The notes under the pieces: generated by a model
Seen by the model: the letters and a program-made list of their open reading frames with translations, nothing else
What the model was told of the DNA's origin: nothing
Database searches by the model: none
Translations under genes and position numbers: made by a program
Shown here: piece after piece, positions 16,453 to 28,442 of the stretch
Layout of the letters: each line of letters begins with the position of its first letter
Numbering within the stretch: position 1 is the stretch's first letter
NCBI RefSeq assembly: GCF_036785885.1
Contig: NC_092322.1
Span: forward strand, 14,716,466 to 14,780,465
Source: Coffea arabica
Taxonomy: Eukaryota; Streptophyta; Magnoliopsida; Gentianales; Rubiaceae
Reading direction: 5' to 3'
Length of the DNA stretch: 64,000 bases

Positions 16453-16770
16453 TTGACAATAATGACATGAAAATGCGTTAAACTCGTTGCAGAAACTAAA
16501 AGGTACACTAGACCTCATTTTCCAAGGGTTGAGATGCTAGGAAACTTCACATTGGAATTGATTTAAAGGATTAAGTCCGTCAGCATTACAAGTTTTCGAA
16601 GTTGCCGTGGAGAAATATATTATGACGATTTGACGTTCGTGATGTCAAAAATTGATTAAAATATGTGTTGAGAGAATTTTATTATTATTTTTTTTTTTGG
16701 CAAAAACTTGCAATTCAAGTAATATCTTAAGTTTACTAACAATAAACAAGAAATAGAACATTTGTTGACT
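16453..16770 (-). promoter_or_regulatory. Cluster of TTGAC (W-box core) motifs upstream of the VQ gene
   Basis: Within about 510 bp upstream of the start codon there are TTGAC cores at 16453-16457, 16630-16635 (TTGACG), 16644-16648 (as GTCAA) and 16765-16770 (TTGACT). WRKY factors bind TTGAC(C/T) cores, and MKS1-type proteins partner WRKYs, so feedback regulation is plausible. Such short motifs also occur by chance in AT-rich DNA. Confidence 0.3.
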
Positions 16771-16862
16771 CTATTTCTTTTATGGTATCATCCATCTTTT
16801 CTACCAAAAAAGGGCAAATTGGATTGCACACATTATTCATGTTGTGCTAAAAATAAAATATG

Positions 16863-17654
16863 GGGATAGTGCCAATTTGGCCAAAACTTTAATGTGACAT
16901 CACAAATTGAAAAAAGTTTCAATTTAGCTTTTGCAATGAAAATGTGCTTATTTGAGTATGGCCCTCTAAATTGAGAAACATTTTCAATATGGCCTTCCAA
17001 GTTCAATGTTTATATCTGGCCTTCTAAATTGAAAAATAGTAATGTGCCCTTTGGTTTTACTTCCATCTAGTTAATGATTGTTGATTCTCTCATTAAGGGC
17101 CATCTTTGAACCCCTTTTTTTCTCGAATCTTAAATCGTCCACACAACACAATTGGGGGTAACAAAAAATGAATTAATCTTATAATACAACTATCTGAGAC
17201 CTTTTTTTTTTTTTTTTTTTACTGGGGGGAATATATTTGCATATCTTAAAAAGTTCTTTAAACACGATTTGATTTTTCTTAAGCCAAATGATGAGTATAT
17301 AATTGGCCAAATGCATTGCAGTGGTTTGCAAAGAAACCTTTTCACGTGTGTAATATCATTCCCTTCTTTCATATGTCAAGAAGCAAATACCGACTTTTGC
17401 CTTCAATTTTCTATGCATGAGCCTTCAATTTTCTTATATATGTTTTGTAAAATAAGCAATTATGAGAGACCTAGGCTTCTTAAATTACAAAGAAGGACAA
17501 GACAAAAATGAAATGGAGGGCCGCAATAGAATACCATTTTCAGTTGGAGGGTAGTATTGAAATTTTCTTTGCTTGGCCAAGTTGACACTTTTTAGTTTGG
17601 AGGGCTGTATTGATATTTTTGCGCAAATTGGAAGGCCAAAATCACAGCTATCCC
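16863..17654. mobile_element. TIR element, Mutator-like MITE (about 790 bp)
   Basis: The left end GGGATAGTGCCAATTTGGCC and the right end GGCCAAAATCACAGCTATCCC are imperfect inverted repeats. The interior repeats phrases such as 'ttggccttc/ggccttcca' in both orientations. There is no transposase. Target duplications are not clear (flanks are A-rich). Confidence 0.55.
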
Positions 17655-19699
17655 AAAAAGGGCTTCCCATAACTCTTTAAAAAAAAAAAAAAAAAGCTCA
17701 AGCACTCGTGGTAACAAATATAGTGACTAAAAAACTTCTTTATGGCTATTATTGCCTTGATCTTTTGCTTAAATTGTCATGCTTTGGAAAAAAAAAAGGA
17801 ATAATTCCTTAACACATTTTTGAACTTTTTTTTAAATCTTACATACATTTCATCTAAAAAAAAAATTAAAATGCAATTGGAAGGAAATTTTTTTGTTAAG
17901 GGATGGTTATTGTCAATGTCATATGATCAATCCATACTATAGACAGAGGTGATTTAGATTACAGCCATATGAAATAAGAAGATAAATATGACCTTCTTTT
18001 TATAAATAAAGATGCAGAAATGGAAGTCACTCAAATAAAAGAAAATTGGAGGGTAGATTTTTAAAGTGGTACCCATTCCAACAACTTTTTCTGCCCACTT
18101 AAAGCCCGTGATCATCTACATAAATTACTTGTCAAAAAAAGTGTCTATGAAGCAATTTGGGCCTATTAATAACCCAAATGTGGCCCATTTACGGGTAAGA
18201 TTGTCCACTTGAAACTAGGGCTGCCAAAGCTCACAAGTTTTTTTGTTTAGTAGTATCAGAAATTTTAATTTGTATCCAAAAAAAAAAAAAAAAACGAAAG
18301 CTCACTTTTCATGGGCTCCCACTTTGGATCTGTGGCAAGTGGTATATACATATATGTAATTTTTTGATGAAGTGCTACTGAGTTTTGGGGATTGATGTTT
18401 TAGGTTCAAGAAAAATTCAATGGCACATTTACATCAACATGCATACAATCTAAAGTATAGCTAGGTGCTTTCTTTCCTTTTTTTTTTTTTTAAATTTTTT
18501 AATAAAAAAGTATAATTCAATTAATTTTCAACTAAATCCACCATTAGAAATGACCCAATAAAATTTAGAGAATACCTACACCGATTATTGATCTTGCATT
18601 TTAAGCGAAGACATTTTGCAAGTTGACAGGTTAGAAGGTATGTGTAGTGTCCTCCCTTGTAATAGAGTAGGATTTCTCCTTCCATAAAATCCCTCCTTAT
18701 AATAGAATAGGATTTAAAAAAAAAAAAAAAAAAGGCTAAGACGTGCATCACTTTGGTATTATATCTAGTATTCCATGAGTCAAGTCCCTTATGATGGCCA
18801 AACAAGAGGGCTTAAACTAGATAGACAATCTCCTCCCACCCCATTAATTTTGGATGGGTCGGGTTTGAAATTTCAGCCCACTTTATTGTTTGGCTCAATT
18901 TAAGCTTAACTCAACTTAAACCTTTTTAATGCTAATCACAACCCTGATTTTAGTGGACAAGGACACTCCTTAGAGGGGCTTTTTTTAAAAAAAAAAAAAA
19001 AAATTAGTTTTCAATAAGGTAAGGGTAAGATTTAAGAGGCACAAGAGAGAACATGGTAATTTGAATTCAAGACTTTGATCGATCTCAGCCTTAACTATTA
19101 AACTTAACCTTCTCTAGCATATGTAGAGCAGTAGAGGGGCGTTTGAACATTAGACAAAGGAAAATCTCTTCTTCCTTTATTTTTTTGGTGTTGGGGAGGA
19201 GGGGGGGGGGGTGGTTTGGGGCAGGCTTGACCAGTGGAAATCATGGTACAAATACCCTTAGACGATAAATAAAAAAAAAAAAAAGACCAAGAAATCATTA
19301 TGGAGACGATAAACTAACAAGGCAAAATCTAGTCCCCATAGCAGCGTTACCAGTTAATAACAATTAACAGATACATTATGCACTATCTAATAAATTATCA
19401 TACCCTTAAATTTTGGTTTTGTTCATTCATAGAAGACAAGTTTTATTTCAACTACAAGTCCAGATTTGTAAAATTAGACAACCTTCATGCAAAAAATTAC
19501 TGCCATTTTACATCGATGCAAAAATCTCTGGGATTTCAATGCAATTTTACTTTCGCATTTCATCTACTACATTAAGATAGCTAGGCAGATATTGAGGATG
19601 AATAAAGAAGAGGGCAAATATAGAATAAATAAAAATTACCATTCTCGAACTTGCTGCAATAACCAAGGCAAATAAGAGCATTAATTAGCAATTCAGTAG
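17655..19699. other. Intergenic spacer, no gene seen
   Basis: AT-rich with many poly-A/poly-T runs and a G-run at about 19200-19211. Two near-identical phrases near 18655-18720 ('cctccttataatagaataggattt') are a small local duplication. No coding signal. Confidence 0.45.
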
Positions 19700-19707
19700 T
19701 ATTTCAT

Positions 19708-20612
19708 AGAGGTGGCAAAATGGGCGGGATGGGCGGGATTTGCTTGGGTTTGAGATGGAACCGAGTCATATGGGTTTGGGCCAAACCTTACCCATATGTG
19801 TTTTGGGACTAACTTGGGCGGGATCATTTTGGGATGGGTTTAGATTGATCCCGCCCAATACCCAAATCCATTTCCTACATATTTTTTTTCCTTTAATTCA
19901 TTTTTTATTTTTTATATAATTTTAATATTTTTGATTTATTAAATTTTTTTTAGTTTCATTAAATAAATATGCAAGTGCTTTATACTCAAGATTCCCACCA
20001 AAAATTAGATTAACAAATAAAAGAAAAGATAGATATACAGCTATATTCTAACATATATCAAGATGACCAAGGTCCTTAGGATGTTGAATATTTATCCTGA
20101 TCATTGTCCAAGGATGACAGATCTAAACTGACTGAAATGCTAGAAATTCTTGTAGATAATGACTAGGAAGACTACTAGATTATATTCGCTGGTATGACTA
20201 TAAAAATTGTTAAAGATGATTTTTGAATCTAAGACTCCGTTTGGATTGACTATTTTTCCAAAAAATAAGTTTTTCAAATACAATGTTACAGTAATATACA
20301 ATAACTCAAGAAACATCCCATCCATATTAGTATATCAAATATTTCAAAAAAAAATTTATAGTAAATATTTTTCATATACACTGTTACAATAAAATATTTC
20401 AAAAACACCTACCAAAAACAGCTAATCCAAACGGAGCCCTTGCCATTTGAGCCCAATGGGTACCCAAGTATTTCCCATCCTTTCCCATTCATTAATGGGT
20501 ATAGTTGGGATGTGTCCCAACTTAAACCCAATACCAAATTATAATACCCATCCCGCCCAAAGTTCCTTTGGGCATGGGTAGCCCATTGGGACTTGGGACA
20601 AATTGCCAGCTC
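19708..20612. mobile_element. hAT-like non-autonomous element with perfect 8-bp target duplication
   Basis: TATTTCAT occurs directly outside both ends (19700-19707 and 20613-20620). The ends are (A)GAGGTGGCAA and TTGCCAGCTC, matching the TAGGGGTGGCAA-type hAT terminus. The subterminal regions are rich in GGGCGGGAT / CCCGCCCAA and CCCATT repeats in both orientations. The interior lacks a transposase and hosts a second nested TIR element (20235-20437). Confidence 0.8.
20235..20437. mobile_element. Nested MITE with CTCCGTTTGGATT terminal inverted repeats
   Basis: The left end CTCCGTTTGGATT and the right end AATCCAAACGGAG are perfect inverted repeats 13 nt long. The roughly 200-bp body contains inverted ATATTTTTCAAATACA-type segments. 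It sits wholly inside the hAT-like element 19708-20612, so it inserted later. Confidence 0.7.
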
Positions 20613-20620
20613 TATTTCAT

Positions 20621-21435
20621 GTTAAGAAAAATTCACCAAAACCCACCACATATTTCAGAGATCTTTTTCTTCCATTAAGGGAAAAAAAGGTGAAAATTTT
20701 CTTGTGGTAAAATTGGCTTTGTCGAACGAAGAAAAAAACAAAAGAAAAAAAGAAAAAGAATGTATTCAGCACAAAAAGGGTACATATATATATTAGAAAA
20801 GGAATAGAGTTAATGATGTTATTTGCTACTGAAGAATAGGAAAAATTCATAATCTTTTCTATCTTCAATTTATTACGTTCAAACAGTTTATAGAAATTAG
20901 AAAAGAATATCTTTCTAGGTTTATAAACTTTCGCTAAGTAATTCGTGCGTTTACCATATAAATTCCTTGGTTTTTTTAGGAAATTGCTTAATAATTTGTG
21001 AATCCGTCCTCAGTAACTTCCCTTTTGAATTTTTGCAAATTAATTTTTCATGTATATAATTTTATGAGCTTTTTCTCAAATTATAATTTCAAACTTCTCA
21101 TGACAAAGAAAAAAAAAATAAAAACTAACAAAAATAATTTGTGAAATTTATTTTAAATTTGCCTTTTACAATTTAGGTCTTTCTTCTTTAATTTAAATGT
21201 ATACTTTATAGGACATATGTCTAAAGTGCTTCGCTTCTTCCGTGATGATTCCATGCTATTTGGGTAGTTTCAACATATATATGTGAATTGTGCGAAACGT
21301 GTATTCCATTTGCATTAACACGAAGTTCCTGATTCAGTGTTTCTGCTTTGCCTTTTTTGGCTTTTCTTTGACCAGTTTTAACACAAACAGACGAATTTTT
21401 TCTCCCTTCAATTCCGCTTTGGGGCTGCACTTTAT
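20621..21435. other. Intergenic spacer, no gene seen
   Basis: AT-rich, with only short domain-free frames. Confidence 0.4.
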
Positions 21436-21722
21436 AAGAGGTAAAGCTCAGTGGCCACCGCCTCTCCTGGTGGGTGGGAGGTCAGGGGTTCAACCTTTGC
21501 GTCCCATTAAATTGTCTGTCCCTCATGAACAATTCGATTGGTATCAGCAAGCCTCCTTAGGAGTTGGTGTCCAGTGCCCGCAAGGGTCCGAGTCCTATGG
21601 TTATCGTGTTCGGGGGGATGGGGCCTCTCCTCCCAGATCGGAGTGAGATTAGTCGGGTCCTGAAAGAATTGACTGACCCGAACACCCACTCCGTCAGCAA
21701 AAAAAAAAAAAAAAAAAAAAAA
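21436..21722 (+). mobile_element. tRNA-derived SINE with poly-A tail
   Basis: Shows an RNA polymerase III split promoter: a box-A-like AAGCTCAGTGGCC at about 21444-21456 and a box-B-like GGTTCAACC at 21487-21495, properly spaced. A body of roughly 200 nt, clearly richer in GC than its flanks, follows and ends in a run of about 24 A (21699-21722). This is the structure of a plant tRNA-type SINE. Target-site duplications are uncertain (AAGAGGTAA on the left resembles AGAAGGTAA on the right). The 118-aa and 60-aa frames overlapping it are not genes. Confidence 0.75.
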
Positions 21723-24158
21723 GAAGGTAACTTGTCACCAAAACGAGAGTAATCATTATATCACTTGTAGACAAATGCACGGTCTGGTTTTGTTTGCTTT
21801 GTTGAAAATATGCAAAGGTTTCATGGTTGACACACCAAGAAGATTGTTAGATTACCACATTAGAACTTGTCGTACATTGCAACATTCTTTATTGCAATTT
21901 GCTGCATGCTTGCACACCTTTTATGTATTTTATGACTAAAACAGCTTGATTAATGGTATAACTCTTTTTTTTTTTTTTTTTGGGTGCTTGATGAGCACTC
22001 GAGCAATTTACAAAAGACAACACTAGTCGAGACACTTATAAAAGAATCGAGGTGGACATAAATTTCACTGAGGCATCCAATGTACTAGAATTAGTCTTGT
22101 TGGAAAATAATAACTTAAAAGAGTTATGGTGGTTATTGAGCAATTGGTGGGAGAATTCATAAGTTATTCAATGACCAATAAAATTTGTCCACTGGATAAT
22201 CAACAGCCGCTATCAAAATATATCCTAGAATGAGTTAGAAAAGAAAAAAGCAAAGAAAAGAAAAATCATTAATTGTGCTCTTATAAAACTTCCATCAGAT
22301 TTGGAAAATCACCAAGAGTCATTCGGGCCTGAAGTGTTAACTCTTCAGAGAAAATATTAACTATCGTAAAAAAAACATCGAAGGCATTAGCATTGGCAGA
22401 AATGATATGCTCTATCGTGCATTTTATCAAACACATAATACACACCAGATATTTTCACCTTGATCATGGTTCTGTGAACTCATAAAGAAACATCATGACA
22501 CAAGCTTGTGAGACATAAACACTACAGTTCGTAGAAACATTTGAACACAAACTTATATGATACTAGATTCTACCAGAAGAAGCAAATACCCTTTTTTAGG
22601 CAAAAGATATCTTATTTTATGAATTACAATTCCTGAAGCTTTTTGAACTTATAAACATGTTATTGTATTCGCCTTCCAACACATATCTTCATCGATTAAC
22701 TCCTTTCGCTTTCAGTTTTATGCATGATATAGGAGGAGTTGGTGGGTTCTACTTCTTCTTTGAAATCAGGAGGATGGGAAGAGGAAAAAAATCTTCTTTT
22801 TTTCTTTAGCACCTTGTGAAAGGTGTCTCTAAATCTGAAAATTTCTACGTGCAATGAATGATAAGTTTTGAACTTTTTTGGAAGCCAAGAAGCAAAGACA
22901 ACAGATAGGACAAATACTAGACAAGGTTTAAGGTGTTTTTGGCATTTGCACAAATCACTGATTATGATTTGGCGTAAGCTGTAACAATTAGACCCAATAG
23001 TTAATTAGTTACCAAGTTTTAATTGGTCATTGAGCAACTTATAGATTATAAAACTTGCCGTTAATTCACTGTATTCTCTACTAGTGATAGTATGCTAGGG
23101 TTATAACTCACTTCCATGATTATGGGTATCACTTTTTGTGTAGGATATTTCTGGATTCAATTGACGGGGGTTATTTAGGTCACATCTTAATAGGATACTA
23201 TGATTGGTTGTTCCTCTTACGATTTTGTTCGGAGCTGATTCCAGAATCGGACTAAGAACATATCAGATTAAGATTTTACTTTGTTCTTGATATATGAACA
23301 ACTAGGATAAGTTAATTAGCTTCCATACAACAATAATCGAGTCTTTCCCTTGAATATTTTTGAGACTTGTACGTCGCTTAACAACCCTTAATATGATCGA
23401 GTTTGAGAATTCTGCCATTTTGCTGGAGAAAAAAAGGCATCCCAGTACTAGCAACGAAGTGGAATCCCATTCAACACTGAAATATCTACCAAAATCTGCA
23501 GTCAACTCATTTGATATACTCTAAACAGTTAATCATCACTTTTTCTTGTTCCAATTTAAGGTTGAACCCTCACTTTTTTATTCGTCGTTCGTCTCTCCAA
23601 GTCTGAAATGAGAAGTCCTCAACCTCCAAGAGGGTTCTCTAATGGCAAGCAAACCATTAGCCTCTGCCACTAAGTTAGTGGCAAGCACAAAATGAGCAAA
23701 AGTGTTTGTACAGACCATTAATCTGATCAACCATCACCATTTTCTCTTTGACGCATTTTAGAGTAGCAATCATGATGATGTGGTCAAAGACATGCTGTTA
23801 CTCATTTACCATTTGAAGCAGCCCTTGCCAAAATGTGAGTCGTGAGTTCGTGACACACGTTATCAACTAGTGAATATATATATATATATATTTAATGTAT
23901 ATGCGGAATAGAGTCTATTATATATTGAGAGGTAGAAGATGGATTCCCAGAAGTTAATCTTGATTGCTCTTTGGTAAATCTCAATCAGATTCCACTAGTC
24001 ATTTTACACAATCGAATTGCATTAATAGCTCAAGTTTATGAGATTTTGAAAGTACTACAATTCTAACTTCCTAGCTTCTGTATTACCCCTAAGTACCATA
24101 TTATAGTAGCAGGGAGAAAAAAGGTGCTAATTCATTCTCAGATTGGTTAGTTCTGGTT
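21723..24158. other. Intergenic spacer upstream of ankyrin gene A
   Basis: No recognised gene. Contains a (TA)n microsatellite at about 23875-23890. A minus-strand 85-codon frame at 22696-22953 begins with a hydrophobic, signal-peptide-like stretch followed by a basic region (KKKRRF), but matches no peptide-hormone motif I recognise and is not called as a gene. Confidence 0.4.
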
Positions 24159-27100
24159 ATGGCAAGCTTGAGGAACAAAGGTAATCCTCAAAGTGCCATA
24201 GCATGCAGTAGAATGTCTTTTAAGTTATTTAATATTTGATAATATTTTCTATAGTGACAGTGTATTATTTACATTAGCCGGGTTTGGATACAATATTCTT
24301 ATATCAAGAAAGCGAATTAAAATTTGAATAAAGGTTATGTGTCATGCATCGAAATCTGCTTATGCAATGAAATTTTTGTATAACCTTGGTGATTTTAACC
24401 TTTAATATTTGTAGTTTAGTACTTTGACAATGTTCTCTTTGTTCTTGACATTTTGATATTTGGTTGGCCAATAGAAATAAGTAGACCTTTAACTTGATCT
24501 TTCAAAGTCAAAAATTTCAATGAAATAGTAAATGCAACATTTCCATTTCTCTAAAACAGGGCATTTTTTGAAGCTTAAATTGGAAAATTTGATTTTTTTT
24601 TTTTTTTGGATTTTAATGATTCTTCAACTGATGAAAATGAGCGCGAGGCTATCAACATGAAAAGCCAAGATTGTAAAATTACTAATACTGTCCAAGTTAG
24701 GAATTCAACTTTATTACATTGAGGTTACATAGTTACCATTCTGAAACGTTCTTGTAGGAATTTCGGCATTTGAAGTAAAGTAAAGAAACCTTTTGATTCT
24801 TTGTGTTCTTTATGGTCTTCAAAACTGTCATATGATAAGGAATAATGAATAGTTTTATCCTTCTTATGCCTGGAACATTAGCATTTTCATTTTGATTCAT
24901 GTATAAGCAGGAGAAAAAGGTAGCAAGGCTGCAACTGGAATTGTTCCCGAGATGCTGACTGAGGAAAACTACGAGGACTGGAAAGTTTGCTTGAAACATT
25001 ATTTGGTTGGGCATGGACTTTGGGGTGTTGTATCTGGAAAAGAGCCTGAACCAAGTAAAGATAAGAAACAAGAACATGAGGAATGGAAGAAGAAGAATGC
25101 ATTGGCTTTACATGCCATTCAACTTTCATGTGGACCAGCCACATATGCGAAGTTTAAAGAAGCTCACATTTGTGCACGAGTTGCATGGAATCATTTGGCT
25201 GAGAAAATCAAGCGCCCACACAAGTTCAAAGAGCATGATCATGAAGAGGAAAACCATGTGGAAGATGAAGGTAATTTACAATTATGAAGCTGATGAAATT
25301 TGTTTTGCTTTTGTAAGTTTAATCATCTGATCAAATTCTCATTTTTGAGACAGATTAGTTCTTAATCAGAGAAAGTTCTTTTGAACAGTTCGTTCAAATA
25401 GGCAAGTCATATATCTATACGTTAATTCAATAACATGTCCAGGAGCAAGAGAGTACCTTAATTATGGGTACTTGTACAAAGCAATTGAAGAAGGAAAGTG
25501 CCATTCTATAAAGAGTTTCCTGGAGCAGGATCCAAATGCTGTTAGGGCAAGAGTTTCTTCACATAGGGACACAGGTCTTCACATTGCCATTCTGGTTGGT
25601 CATATCAAGATTGCAGAAGAGTTGGTGAAGAAAATGCAGCCACAAGACTTGGAATTGATAAATGAGTATGGTGCCACAGCACTTTCTCTAGCTGCAATAA
25701 GTGGTGCAACAAAGTTGGCAAAGGCAATAGTAGAAAAAAATCCTAAGCTAGTTAGCATGGAAAATGACCATGATGATGGACAGCTCCCTGTCATCGTCGC
25801 TGCTTTGTATGGTCAAAAGCGTATGGTTCGATACCTATACAAGGTGACCTCAAAGGACGAGCTTCAGGGTGAGAGGGGTGCTACATTGCTCAATTGTTTG
25901 ATTACAGCTGAAATTTTTGGTAAGACTGTACGCAAAGAGACCTATAATATTATGTAATATTAGGATGCCTGCCTCATGTTGCAGGAAGTTCAGAGTTTGA
26001 CACGTCACAGCCCCCTGTCCAATACCTAAACATTTTAATTTTGGTTATTCCTGATTCTACTCTAGCCATGGTTTTGACCATTTTCCTCCTTCAATATGCT
26101 TTTAAGAGAAAGGATAGACTTTACACCACAAATTTTCATATTCTGTGATGCATTTCTAATCTTGTTTTTGGATTGCTGCAGATGTTGCCTCAATGTTGCT
26201 GAAACGATATCCGCATCTTGGTGTCACCCCAGATCATAATGGCGACTACACCCTCAGAATATTGGCTCACAAGCCTTCTGCATTTCCTAGTGGAACAAAA
26301 CTTGTCCTCTGGAAAAAGTGGATCTACTCCTGTGAGTATATACTTCTACTAATTGCAAATTTATATACCAATCATCCTTAAACTCACATGTAGTGCTGCA
26401 ATATTCTGTATCAATCATCTATGGCATTCAAGAGCTACTCATAAGAGGGTGTATAATATTGTGGTAGGTGTAATGGTGCATTCTCCTTGGGAGAGTCCAA
26501 GAGGTTCCCAAACTTATCATGAAGATGACAGCATTGGAAGTCACAGGTCAAGTGTGATGGATTTCCACAACATTGACATTCCAGATTCGAGTGATGGGGA
26601 TCTGAGATTGCATGAAGGCCATTCCATTCGTCACTGTGGTATGTACCCGAAATCTGCCCGCCTCTCTTTCCAGCTGCTAAAATTCATATATTTGCACTGG
26701 AATAGAAAATCTTTTTGATAGCAATGTCAAATGGCAAACTTGTTTACACCCTATAAATTCAACTTTACAATGATGCTATATAAAATAGAAGTGAGTTTTT
26801 CTGCAATGAAATTAAGATATTCTTGCTGTTTGTTCAATGTTGAACAGATTAATGCAGGCAAACATGCATTTCTAGTACGAAAATGTTGTAGGTAGTACTT
26901 TCTTGATAATAGCCCATGGTAGGAAAAAGACAATTACATTAGGAAGTTTGGTTGGAATGCAAAAAAAAAAAAAAATCCCAGATACTGCATCCCAAACGAA
27001 TAAAATTACAGAAAATTTGTGTTAAATACTCTATGTTGTACTTACCTGATTTCTTGAAACATTTTTGGTCTGAAGCATCTTCATGAATTTTGAGTTTTCA

Positions 27101-28442
27101 TCTTGTGTTCTGTATGATCTAATGATAATCTTTGCAGTAATCAGTCTCTTGCATAGGATGGTGTGGAGCCTCTTAAGATGCCTTGGTTGGTCTCATCTAC
27201 TGGTGCTGTACTTTCAATAAAACTTCCGATAATTATTTTACTGATCTGTTGTTGATTTTCCAGTCCCAGATATTAAGCATATACATGACAGGAAATTGGT
27301 TCATGATGAAGCAGTTAAACTCCTGAGCTGTATATTTAAGGAAATCAGACACATGAGCAAGTCACAACTTGAAAAGATGGAGATAGACAAAGTTCTATAT
27401 GAAGCTATCAAGCATGGAATTGTTGAGTTTGTCGTAGAAATTCTCAAATTTACCCCAGAAATTATATGGAGAAAAGACAAAAAGGGAAGAACAATTTTTG
27501 CACATGCAATTGTGCTTCGCCAAGAGAAAATTTTCAGTCTCATATATGGTTTGGGAACACAAAGATGTATAATGGCACGTCGACATGATGTATTTGGGAA
27601 CAATTATTTGCACTTAGCAGCAAAATTGTCCCCTCAATCCCAACTTGACCGGGTCTCGGGAGCAGCTCTACAAATGCAGAGGGAACTACAATGGTTTAAG
27701 GTTGTATCAATTTTCTTATTAGTCATCTCATATTGTTTTTTAGCCTCAAAACAACTTTGAGACCTGCATAGCAAATAGTAGGAATTTGTCTGGTAACCTC
27801 ATGATTACATTGTAGGAAGTAGAAAGTATTGTACAGCCAAAGCTGAAGGAAGACATGAATGATAACAAGAAAACCCCATCCGCATTATTCACTGACGAGC
27901 ATAAGGTGCTGGCCAGGGAGGGGGAGAGATGGATGAAAAATACTGCAGGATCAAGTATGATTGTGGGCACTCTAATCTCTGCGGTCATGTTTACTACAGC
28001 GTTCACTATTCCAGGCGGTAATAGCCAATCAGGCCTCCCAATCTTGCTGGAAACTCAAACAAAGGCTTTCTTGATATTCATGATTTCAAATGCACTATCC
28101 ATGTTCACATCTTCCACTTCAATACTGATGTTCTTAGGCATTCTTACAGCACGATATGCCGAAGAAGACTTTCTCAAGTCCTTACCTACAAAACTAGTAA
28201 TCGGGCTCGCATGCCTATTCTTTTCCATAGTCACCATGATGGTATCTTTTGGTGCTGCTATATATCTGATGTTGAACGAACAGCTAACTTGGGTTTTCTA
28301 TCCCATTGTTGCTCTCTCCACTGTTCCAGTTGCATTTTTCTCATTGTTGCAATTCCCTCTCCTTGTTGAGATGATTAATCGCACCTATGGATCGGGCATC
28401 TTTGGCAATTCCAAGAGAAAACTCTCATGGTGTGGTTTATGA
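24159..28442 (+). CDS. Gene A: gag-like domain + ankyrin repeats + PGG membrane protein
   Basis: Eight-exon model: 24159-24180 (tentative first exon, ATG...AAAG), 24911-25270, 25443-25919, 26182-26331, 26468-26638, 27138-27185, 27264-27700 and 27816-28442 (TGA). Phases agree at every junction and the sum (2292 nt) is divisible by three, giving 763 aa. Exon 2 encodes a Copia gag/DUF4219-like module (LTEENYEDWKVCLKHYLVGH...EWKKKNALALHAIQLSCGP). Exons 3-4 and 6-7 encode ankyrin repeats (TGLHIAILVGHIKIAEELV, TALSLAAISG, GRTIFAHAIVLRQEKIFSLI, NNYLHLAAKL). The last exon has the PGG domain (EGERWMKNTAGSSMIVGTLI...FTIPGG) and about four hydrophobic helices. Family knowledge: ACD6/ITN1-type proteins act at membranes in defence or salt signalling. 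From memory the syntenic Arabidopsis gene is At3g18670. This copy is the most diverged of the three and has one intron (27186-27263) absent from B and C. Exon 1 is the least certain part. Confidence 0.85.

Noticed and set aside
21290..21646. 118-codon + frame and the opposing 60-codon - frame
   Set aside because: They overlap a tRNA-type SINE whose higher GC content gives fortuitous open frames.
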